A stretch of 64,000 bases of DNA, taken from Gammaproteobacteria bacterium (lineage in GTDB: Bacteria > Pseudomonadota > Gammaproteobacteria > UBA6429 > Thiohalophilaceae). The notes under the pieces were generated by a model. It saw nothing but the letters and a program-made list of their open reading frames with translations. It searched no databases and was not told where the DNA came from. Location: positions 1-64,000 of the forward strand of contig JAOUNS010000001.1 of NCBI GenBank assembly GCA_029880855.1, given 5' to 3'. Shown here in pieces: positions 56,588 through 64,000 of this stretch. Every line of letters begins with the position of its first letter. Position 1 is the stretch's first letter. Position numbers and translations under genes: made by a program.

Positions 56588-59500
56588 CTAGAGTTCCAGT
56601 GTATCGGCATATACCAGACGACGGCCATTGGTAAAGATTTCATATTCCCTGATCACCACCCGGTAGGTGTTGGGTTGCAGTGTACCCGGCAGAGTCAGTT
56701 TACCGTTCCAGGTTGTGTGGTTGCTGCCGAACCGTTGCGCCTGCGGTGTCAGTATCACCGTGCTGCCCGCCACCGCCTGCCATTTCAGATCGGCATCAGT
56801 AACACCGGCGATGATTTTTTCGATGCCGGCTTCAAGGAAGTTGATCGACCGGCCCGGTTTCATTTGCGCAACGATATTCTGTACCGTCAGGTTTTGCTTG
56901 TTCACGGTACCCTGTTGTGGCTTCTTGTCTGACTGTTGCCGGAGTGCCGGTGATTTTCTGCTTTGCTGCTGTTGCAGGTCCGGCAGGATAAATTGAATCA
57001 TGTGCGGATGATGGGCGGCATGTGAGTCCTCCGGTGCGGGACCGCTGACGGAAAGATCCAGCGTCTTGTTGTCGCTGTTGCGTTTGAGGTTTACAAAACG
57101 ATCCGGTGTCAGTTGCATAAAGTCCGCCAGGACCACCCGTGACAGATGAGTATTCTGCACCGCATAGGGTTGATAGCGGGCCAGAGCCAGGCGGATAAAG
57201 GGGAAATAGACATCCACGCCATCAATCACAATATCGCTGTACCACAGACCCCGTTCCTTGTCATAGTGTACCGGGAAGGCCGCTGTTGCGACCTTGTGCA
57301 TGTATTCCATCACCGGGTCCATGGCAATCGTTGTTCCCCCTTTCCCCGGCAGAGGGTTAAATACCGGCGCACCCTGCGTGAAGGTATCTGAAGAAGGCGC
57401 CTGTTGCGGCAGTTCCGCCAGTGACAGGCCGGTCGCCTGTTCAGCCGCACTCTTGAAGTTGACCAATAACGGGACCTCCGGCAATCCTGTACCGGCAGCA
57501 CTTTTTGTCCAGACCGGATCTTTGGCCCAGCGTGTGGTAAAGGGTTCCAGCAGTTTATGCGTACCGACGGGTGTGGGTTTGGGTTTGGGCGGTGGTTCAT
57601 TGATCACCACACCCAACATCTCATCTTCCCCGGACGAGTACCACGGACCTTCCAGATAGACCCGCAGGCCGTTACCCTTGCGTTCTTTTTTCACGGTAGT
57701 GCCGCTCTTGCTCTCCTGCCAGCCGAAGGTCGGCACAATATAAACGACCTCGGGGGCCGCCGGTCGCACTGAACAGGGTATATGTACTTCAATGCTCTTG
57801 ATCGAAGGTTCATTCACAGACAGATCCGGGCGGGTGAATTTTTTTATTTCGTTTGCGCGATCCAAATCCGTCTTGCCGGCGCGCATCGGCCCGAAATATT
57901 CACGGAACCGGGTGGCAGCTGTCACTTCATAGATCACGCGATGATGTTTGGTGTCACCCAGTTCCTGCCGTGGTGCTTTTTGTAGCTTGATATTTTTTTG
58001 CGGCCCGCTGTCAAGCTGGTCAAAACCGCCCGCCAGTTGCTTGCTGTCATGACGCGGCGTAGTTCCCTGTCCCTGTAATTGTTGCAAATAGGTAAAGGCA
58101 TGGCCGCCCAGCAACAAGGCATCATTCAGTGCTGACTTGCTCTCGGCATAGGCTATGGCACCGTGGTTAATTGATGCCTGCACTTCGCCATCCAGATCCA
58201 CGCTGGTATCCAGTACCTGTCGTTGTCGTGGTTCGGTACGGTAACCCTGTGTACTGTTTGGATCATCGATGATTTCATTCCAGCGAGCCGTGACACTGAC
58301 ACTGCCGGTACTCTTGCCATGTAAATCCACAATGCCTTCCAGATAGGCCCATGTCGTCCCTTCTTCACGGCGCATGGTACCCGGTTTGGCATACTTCGGA
58401 TCGACAAATACCGGAATAAACCGGGCCACCTGCAACGGTTGTTGTACGGCATGCACCAGTGTAACCGCAGCTGCCGGCGTCAACATCCAGTGCTGTCCCT
58501 GCAAGGCCTCTGTTTCAAGTGCCTGTAATTCAGAACCCTGCACATCCTGTTTGACCTGATTCCAGATCGCCATCAGTTCCAGATCCGCCTTGCTCATCAC
58601 CGAGCTGCACGCCAGCTTAACCGTCTCCGCCTTGGGCAGTTGCACCGTCAGGATGGGATTGCCCTTGGTTGCAGTCGGCGCCGGATTGAACACGGGCGGT
58701 TTGTCACCTTCCACCAGTTGCAGTCGCAAGGCACCCAAATCCGGCCAGGCATCCTTTGTTACCTGACCATTGCTGATCCCCATACCACCGTAATGGATCA
58801 CCAGTGGTGCATTGGTATGCGGAAGTCCCGCCAGACTCAAACCACGTGCCAGTGGATCGGGCAGATAGCCGTCACTGCTCATGAAGTCCTTGCTGAAATA
58901 AAAATTGGTTTGTGTTTGCTGTTGCTTGTTCTGACCCAGTACATTCAGCAGGGAACGTTGCACCAGCTGCTTGATCGCATTGCTGTATAGTGTCTGGCAT
59001 TGTTCGTTATCAAAGCGCCCATGGTGTTCCGCCAGTTCGGCAAAGACCGGGGGCGGCAGAACATGACGATGTGAAGGTACGGTGGCGGGTTTGTCGTAGT
59101 TACTGCGGATCACCACATGCAGAACGGAATCGCCGGGAAACTTGCCGGCATCGGGTGGATTCAATGGTACCAGCACCGGTGAACCCAATGGGGCATAGCG
59201 ACGATAGGTAAATGCCTGGGTGCAATGTGTCTCCTGATTGGCAGTGGCAGGATCACTGCCCGGATTGGGTGGCGCCAGGCTGTTCCCGGCTATATCGACA
59301 ATACGGGCACGAAACTGATAGGTGCGTCCGTAGCGTAATTGCGGCAAGGTACAGGGCGCCACCTTGTGACTTGTTTTCAGGTTGAGTTTATTGTCGTTGT
59401 CACCGCCACAATTTCCGGCAGCGGGAGCATTGGGGTCGGCACAACGGGGGACGCTCAAAGACCAGCCTTCCCAGCGAAACAGCATATCCCGCATGCGATA

Positions 59501-61264
59501 GATATCATATTGTTGTTCTTCCCTGAATTGGGATAACAGACTGGTGATCTGTCCCTCCGCCTGTTGGTCCTTACCGGGTTTGGTCGTCTGTATTCCAACA
59601 AAGGTATAGTCAAGTTCACGCCGACACAGCGGATACCAGCGCTGCTTGTCGGGATGTGCATCGTACACGTCAACCCGCAACCCGCGCATCATGTCTTCAG
59701 CATAAACCACCATCTCCTTGCGTGCGGCCACAGCCTGATTCAGCATCAGTGAACGGATAAAGATGGACTGCTGCCGTTCCAGCCGCTTCTCATATATCAC
59801 ACCCAGCCCGGCAGAACGCAGCGCCGGCAAACGGGTGCCGCCTTCCGTCACCGCCTTGCCTGCCGCCTTGTCATGGGCATAACGCTCAGCCAGTTCCATG
59901 GCTGTCATGGCGGCACCGTCTTCATCCAGTTGTGTCAACGTGTAACTGTTTTGTTCATCCATGCGCAACATACGATCAGCAATATAGCTCCGACTGATGT
60001 CTTCTGCTGCCACATAGCCCACCACATTGTTTACGGTTGCAGGTTTTGCCGCCTCCTGATAGGAAGCGCTGATAAAACGTTTTGCATCCAGTACACAGGC
60101 TGACCAGGGTTGCAGGTGATATCGTTTGGCGCTGCTGTCCGGGTCATCCAGCGTGTTGGTCACATTGCCGGGAATGACCCTTACCTGCAGGTCATTGCCA
60201 TACAGGGACGGCAGTTCATTCGCATTGGTAAACGGTACCTCCACATCCACCACCAGCCCCAGCCAGCGCAGCAACTCGGGATATTCCTGCAACAGGTTAA
60301 CCGCCAAATGGAACTCCATGTCCCGTAGATCATCGCTATTCTGATCCAGCAGGAGATTCAGCTTCGCGGCTGTCACATTGCCGGCCTGATTTTCCGTTGG
60401 TGATATCTTGCCGGCAGACGCCGCCTCAGCCGGCTTGACCAAAAAGTCCAGCAACGGATTCGAAGACTCCGCGGAAGATGTCTGCATAAACTGTTGCAGG
60501 TTCTGCTGTATTTGATTATTGAGTTTATTTTGGTTATTGAGCAGGAGTTGATACTCAGTCGAGATCAAATTTTCAAGATTGAGCAGAACACCATTGTTAT
60601 TCAGCAACCCTTTGCCCATCTGACCGCGCAGATTGGGAGAAAAGCTCAACGGGCTTTTCTGAATCATCCCCTGTAAACCCTGAATCAGGTTCTTTTGCAG
60701 AAACTCACTACGCATGACCGGATTGATGAGTTGCTGCTTGTTCTTCGCAACACCCCGGTAGATGTTGTCGATAATGGATTGCAAACCCCGCGGCATGATC
60801 GGCTGCAACAGGATGGTACTGCGATCCTTGAACGTATAGGACCGCACCGGCATGACCTCGCTGTTAAACACCGCACTCCATAATTTGGAATCGGGTGCTT
60901 CACTGCTCACGACAGCATTACGGACCTTGCCGGCACCACCGATGGAACTGCGTTTGAATTCCAGTTTGAAACCGCCATGCTGAATGATGCCGCGAATCTG
61001 TGCCGGCCAGTCCATAAAGTCGGGATAGGAGAGCAGGGGCAACATACCGTTCTTCAGAAACATCCCCGGCAGCGGCGTCTTGGGTACGGAGTATTTCAGA
61101 TAGGGTGTAACCGAGATGGACAATCTTAATGTGGTCGCGTTTTTGAATCCATTGGGCACAGCGAACCAGACCAGCGTCTGTTCCCTGGTCATGGAAAACA
61201 CCGACTTATCAGCAACATTTATTTGTTGCGTATTGCCTTTTTCCATCACCCTGCTGCCAGCCAT
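56588..61264 (-). CDS. Very large protein of unknown function
   Basis: 1558 residues, no signal peptide or membrane helix seen. I do not recognise a named domain. The N-terminal part contains LLSYPDFMDWPAQI near residues 73-86 followed by HGGFKLEF, a motif set I recall from large unannotated bacterial proteins that travel with the protein type encoded just upstream. A Gln/Asn-rich helical segment lies at about 230-270. The middle (about 620-700) has FRARIVDIAGNSLAPP, an Ig/Fn3-like edge. The C-terminal 100 residues again look like a beta sandwich (KLTLPGTLQPNTYRVVIREY). Expression is from the same operon as its neighbours, 21 bp after the upstream gene. Confidence 0.7.
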   Translation of the reverse strand: MAGSRVMEKGNTQQINVADKSVFSMTREQTLVWFAVPNGFKNATTLRLSISVTPYLKYSVPKTPLPGMFLKNGMLPLLSYPDFMDWPAQIRGIIQHGGFKLEFKRSSIGGAGKVRNAVVSSEAPDSKLWSAVFNSEVMPVRSYTFKDRSTILLQPIMPRGLQSIIDNIYRGVAKNKQQLINPVMRSEFLQKNLIQGLQGMIQKSPLSFSPNLRGQMGKGLLNNNGVLLNLENLISTEYQLLLNNQNKLNNQIQQNLQQFMQTSSAESSNPLLDFLVKPAEAASAGKISPTENQAGNVTAAKLNLLLDQNSDDLRDMEFHLAVNLLQEYPELLRWLGLVVDVEVPFTNANELPSLYGNDLQVRVIPGNVTNTLDDPDSSAKRYHLQPWSACVLDAKRFISASYQEAAKPATVNNVVGYVAAEDISRSYIADRMLRMDEQNSYTLTQLDEDGAAMTAMELAERYAHDKAAGKAVTEGGTRLPALRSAGLGVIYEKRLERQQSIFIRSLMLNQAVAARKEMVVYAEDMMRGLRVDVYDAHPDKQRWYPLCRRELDYTFVGIQTTKPGKDQQAEGQITSLLSQFREEQQYDIYRMRDMLFRWEGWSLSVPRCADPNAPAAGNCGGDNDNKLNLKTSHKVAPCTLPQLRYGRTYQFRARIVDIAGNSLAPPNPGSDPATANQETHCTQAFTYRRYAPLGSPVLVPLNPPDAGKFPGDSVLHVVIRSNYDKPATVPSHRHVLPPPVFAELAEHHGRFDNEQCQTLYSNAIKQLVQRSLLNVLGQNKQQQTQTNFYFSKDFMSSDGYLPDPLARGLSLAGLPHTNAPLVIHYGGMGISNGQVTKDAWPDLGALRLQLVEGDKPPVFNPAPTATKGNPILTVQLPKAETVKLACSSVMSKADLELMAIWNQVKQDVQGSELQALETEALQGQHWMLTPAAAVTLVHAVQQPLQVARFIPVFVDPKYAKPGTMRREEGTTWAYLEGIVDLHGKSTGSVSVTARWNEIIDDPNSTQGYRTEPRQRQVLDTSVDLDGEVQASINHGAIAYAESKSALNDALLLGGHAFTYLQQLQGQGTTPRHDSKQLAGGFDQLDSGPQKNIKLQKAPRQELGDTKHHRVIYEVTAATRFREYFGPMRAGKTDLDRANEIKKFTRPDLSVNEPSIKSIEVHIPCSVRPAAPEVVYIVPTFGWQESKSGTTVKKERKGNGLRVYLEGPWYSSGEDEMLGVVINEPPPKPKPTPVGTHKLLEPFTTRWAKDPVWTKSAAGTGLPEVPLLVNFKSAAEQATGLSLAELPQQAPSSDTFTQGAPVFNPLPGKGGTTIAMDPVMEYMHKVATAAFPVHYDKERGLWYSDIVIDGVDVYFPFIRLALARYQPYAVQNTHLSRVVLADFMQLTPDRFVNLKRNSDNKTLDLSVSGPAPEDSHAAHHPHMIQFILPDLQQQQSRKSPALRQQSDKKPQQGTVNKQNLTVQNIVAQMKPGRSINFLEAGIEKIIAGVTDADLKWQAVAGSTVILTPQAQRFGSNHTTWNGKLTLPGTLQPNTYRVVIREYEIFTNGRRLVYADTLEL

Positions 61265-61285
61265 AATGTTATCCTCTCGCCGACC

Positions 61286-64000
61286 TTACGCGTATGCCTG
61301 AAAGTAGGCCTCATCATACAGACCGGCCAGTTTTTGCTCTGTCATATCAGGCGCTGTCGCCTGTTGCCCGCTACCCTCGCTCAGGGTATGTTCCAGAGGC
61401 ACCGAGACACTGAAATCCTTGATGGGTGTATCCACCGAGATGGTGATCTCGCCACGGGCTGTCGCCCTGCCGGTACTCAGGCTGTATTCCAGAGACAACA
61501 TGGCACCCACACTGATCACCGCAATACCGAAGGCCAGCACACTGCCACCGGTCGCCACAAAACCGGTCAGGGTCACGGAGCTGCCATTGGCGGTCTCCTC
61601 GATCATGAACGCCACACCGATCCTGAAATAGCCCTGTCCCTTGGCGACCGGACCAAAATCGACTTTCACCTCGGCACGTGCGGCCAGTGCGGCAGAGAGT
61701 GAACGCATACCGCCGGGGCCTGCCTCCAGTTCCACATAACCGTCACCACCCAGGGCATTGTATGTCACCGTAAACGGCTTTTCGGCAGAGGCAAAATTGA
61801 AATACAGGGAGAGAGGATCACCGGTAAAGGGCAGATGCATGGCTGCACCCAACGATAAATCATGATAGCCCCAGGCGCCGGCGCTGATATCCGGCAGGCG
61901 CATGGTGTAACCCACTTCCACCCCGCTTGCCGTAACATTCAGGTGAGGCGGATCACTGAAACCATCGTTGGGGATATTTTTTTCCAGTGCCTGGATGTAC
62001 TTCAGCGGCCCGACAAAATTGATGCCGTTTAATTGCACATCAAAGTCAGGTTTCTCGCCGTTGTGAGAGATAAAGCTCACCGATTTGAAGCTGATATGGA
62101 GGAATTCAAATCCCGGTACCAGGATCAACTTGAAGTTTTTCAGTTGCCCTGCAATGGTAAATTCACCCTGACCTTGTTTGGCCGGCGGCTTGCTGAATTC
62201 CGCCTTTATCACCAATGTATCGTTGACATCGCCCTGTGGTTCAAACAACGCACTCTTGCTCACCTTCGGTTTCCATTCATAGATGGTCCTGAAAACCGCG
62301 CCGGCGGGGCTGTTCAGCGTTTCGCTTTTTATGACCGGGATGTTTTTCCCGTCGTTAAAGTCATTCGCAATAATGCTGAACAGGTCAATGCCGCCAATGA
62401 GTTTGGCCTTGGGGAAGAAATCCTTGAAAAAGTCTTTTTGTAATACACCTGATGCCACTTCATTCAGCCGCTTCCCCGCCAGAGTGCCGAAACGACGAGA
62501 CAGGCCGGTGATCTCCATATTGGGCATGACAATTCCGCCAACCTGACGACTGTTCTGATATTCCATTGCAACCGCAGTCAGCATTTCGGCATACACTTCA
62601 CCCTTGTTCTTGTTCGCAAATCCATCTGACTTGTATATATCATGGTATTTAAACTGCAGCCGGACTGCTTTTCCACAAAACTGACCGGCGGCGGCGTGCT
62701 CGACTGCAGCCTGTTCCATGACCGGATAAAAATTTAATTCACCGCCTTTCGCATAGGCGGTGCGATCATCAACGGCGAATCTTATGGCCTGGGTTTCCAG
62801 CGCCGTATCCTGTGTTGTGTTGTTGACGGTTTTATTCGGTACAAAACCGACTCGCTGCCCTTGCAAATTTGCCGTGCGCAGTTTGCTGTCGGTTGTGTTA
62901 TAGCCGGCAGGTGAAGCATCGCTGCTCCCCCCCAGGAGGTTCGATAACCCGCCAAAAAATTTGAATGTCCCGCCATCGGATTTCGGCTGCTGACAATTGT
63001 TTGCCGTTTTATCCAGCGGCATCTCGGCAACCTGAGCCGGGGCAAAGCGCATCGGCATACTGAACTCACAGACCCTGCCATCCCAATCCTCAGCCTCCAC
63101 ATGAAACTGAAAATGCTCACCGCCATTGAACATGATCCAGCTGTTTGCCTTGCTGTCACCGGGTACCGGATCCAGCATGGGTGTAATCAGGGTCTTGATA
63201 CGCACGGAACGAAACGGCAGTCGGCGCCCTTCCCTGTCCATATTCCCGGTACCCGTTACCGCTTTGGAATAATGCTTCACCGGTTCCCGCACAATAATAA
63301 AATACTGGATGCGCAGGTAAGCCGCCTTGATCGGTTGTGATTCGATCTCCCGTTCTGTGACGGCAATCAGGGAGACCCGATGGCCGAACGGTACCAGATA
63401 GCCACGATAGACCAGCCGGACGAAGTGATCCCGCCCCATGGTTGCACGGTGTACCCAACTCTCCAGATCAAGGATGCGGGTCTTTGCCAGGTTTAGCGTT
63501 CCCGGTTCGACATCCCAATCCCCGCGCAGATCCAGCCAGGCACCGAGTGTACTCAACATCAGGTTATTCACCTGGATGGGACGCACATGCTTCGCGGCTC
63601 CCTGTCGGTGATCAGAGGTCAATTCAACGATCTGGCGCCGGTCATTCTGCGTCATGGGGCTGCAACGTTGATCGTTGGGAATGATTGCAGGACATCCCTT
63701 GCCTGCCGCTGCAATGAATTGCTGCTTGGCGCAGAACGGATCGGGGATTGGGTTTTCACTATACTCCTGTGACCAGATGGCGCGCACCTTGCGCAATGCC
63801 GCATCTTTGGTATCCACCCCCTGTTTGGTCTTCACCCCCAGCCGGGTATGCCATAACTCGATACGACCCGATTTGCCTTCAGGACCGGGGGAGTTGACCC
63901 AGCCCCCCTTGCTGTGGGGCGACAGGATCAGGTGATAAGGCGCCTCGATGGCGGTGGCCAATGGCTTCGGTTCTGCTATCGGCCATGACGGTGCAATATT
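61286..64000 (-). CDS. Large protein of unknown function, N-terminus outside window
   Basis: 904 residues visible and the frame is still open at the right edge, so the start lies outside; an apparent start at 63961 is only an internal TTG. No named domain recognised. The visible N-terminal part has GRIELWHTRLGVKT, VRAIWSQ, LDLESWVHRATMGRDHFVRL and GYLVPFGHRVSLIAVTERE. I recall this block order from large, paired, uncharacterised proteins in other bacteria. The C-terminal half is beta-rich (VTYNALGGDGYVELEAGPGG, GVAFMIEETANGSSVTLTGF). It is followed after 21 bp by the 1558-residue protein, so the two form a pair. Confidence 0.7.
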   Translation of the reverse strand, partial: NIAPSWPIAEPKPLATAIEAPYHLILSPHSKGGWVNSPGPEGKSGRIELWHTRLGVKTKQGVDTKDAALRKVRAIWSQEYSENPIPDPFCAKQQFIAAAGKGCPAIIPNDQRCSPMTQNDRRQIVELTSDHRQGAAKHVRPIQVNNLMLSTLGAWLDLRGDWDVEPGTLNLAKTRILDLESWVHRATMGRDHFVRLVYRGYLVPFGHRVSLIAVTEREIESQPIKAAYLRIQYFIIVREPVKHYSKAVTGTGNMDREGRRLPFRSVRIKTLITPMLDPVPGDSKANSWIMFNGGEHFQFHVEAEDWDGRVCEFSMPMRFAPAQVAEMPLDKTANNCQQPKSDGGTFKFFGGLSNLLGGSSDASPAGYNTTDSKLRTANLQGQRVGFVPNKTVNNTTQDTALETQAIRFAVDDRTAYAKGGELNFYPVMEQAAVEHAAAGQFCGKAVRLQFKYHDIYKSDGFANKNKGEVYAEMLTAVAMEYQNSRQVGGIVMPNMEITGLSRRFGTLAGKRLNEVASGVLQKDFFKDFFPKAKLIGGIDLFSIIANDFNDGKNIPVIKSETLNSPAGAVFRTIYEWKPKVSKSALFEPQGDVNDTLVIKAEFSKPPAKQGQGEFTIAGQLKNFKLILVPGFEFLHISFKSVSFISHNGEKPDFDVQLNGINFVGPLKYIQALEKNIPNDGFSDPPHLNVTASGVEVGYTMRLPDISAGAWGYHDLSLGAAMHLPFTGDPLSLYFNFASAEKPFTVTYNALGGDGYVELEAGPGGMRSLSAALAARAEVKVDFGPVAKGQGYFRIGVAFMIEETANGSSVTLTGFVATGGSVLAFGIAVISVGAMLSLEYSLSTGRATARGEITISVDTPIKDFSVSVPLEHTLSEGSGQQATAPDMTEQKLAGLYDEAYFQAYA

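Overview
The window looks like part of a chromosome from a free-living gammaproteobacterium that can respire at low oxygen. This is inferred from gene content, not from a marker gene: there is no rRNA or tRNA here. The supporting signs are a his run (hisB-H-A-F-I-E) continuing into hinT and tatA-B-C, aerobic hemF, tsaC, a DUF2835 protein, an FNR-type regulator beside a cbb3 oxidase operon (ccoNOQP-GH), mtgA and glutathione reductase. Base composition is moderate in the core and lower in 4.6-13 kb.

Layout. (1) 1-5.9 kb, minus strand: a partial two-partner-secretion adhesin (TpsA/FHA-like, open at the left edge) preceded by a lipoprotein gene. Their long leader holds a GEMM-I-like (cyclic dinucleotide) riboswitch and a strong intrinsic terminator. 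(2) 6.3-15.4 kb, plus strand: an accessory island. It has a chimeric ORF, an Imm11-like immunity gene, a second riboswitch copy pointing antisense to that cassette, a possible effector gene with a translationally coupled exported partner, a TPR gene and an ankyrin gene. A 1957-bp tandem duplication left a second partner gene and three gene remnants. (3) 15.4-25.6 kb, mostly minus: a lipoprotein, a peptidase/propeller/beta-barrel fusion, DUF2835, hemF, tsaC, and a two-gene BadF/HgdB-type activase system with no recognisable dehydratase target nearby. (4) 26.2-32.1 kb, minus: tatABC, hinT and hisBHAFIE, with a large inverted repeat between hisF and hisA. (5) 32.3-38.7 kb, plus: fnr and an FNR-box-preceded ccoNOQPGH operon plus a small membrane protein. 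(6) 38.8-50.2 kb: mtgA, a double-thioredoxin-like protein, a degenerate MinD/ParA ATPase, two large hybrid histidine kinases diverging from one intergenic region, a CheY-like regulator and a PilZ protein with a zinc ribbon. (7) 50.3-54.8 kb, minus: gamma-carbonic anhydrase, a CheW-acidic repeat-TM-LysM fusion and glutathione reductase. (8) 55-64 kb, minus: two lipoproteins (one a metzincin-like protein with Glu to Gln at the catalytic position) behind two very large proteins of unknown function.

How it may work together. Cyclic-dinucleotide control recurs: two GEMM-like RNAs and a PilZ protein, with an adhesin as the probable output. Oxygen control also recurs: FNR with a perfect TTGAT-N4-ATCAA site in front of cbb3 oxidase, and a hybrid kinase whose two tandem PAS domains keep the haem histidine and arginine positions of FixL. 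The parts least explained by known systems are the giant-protein/lipoprotein operon at 55-64 kb, the CheW-LysM transmembrane fusion, and the riboswitch-flanked, duplicated island at 5.6-13.3 kb.
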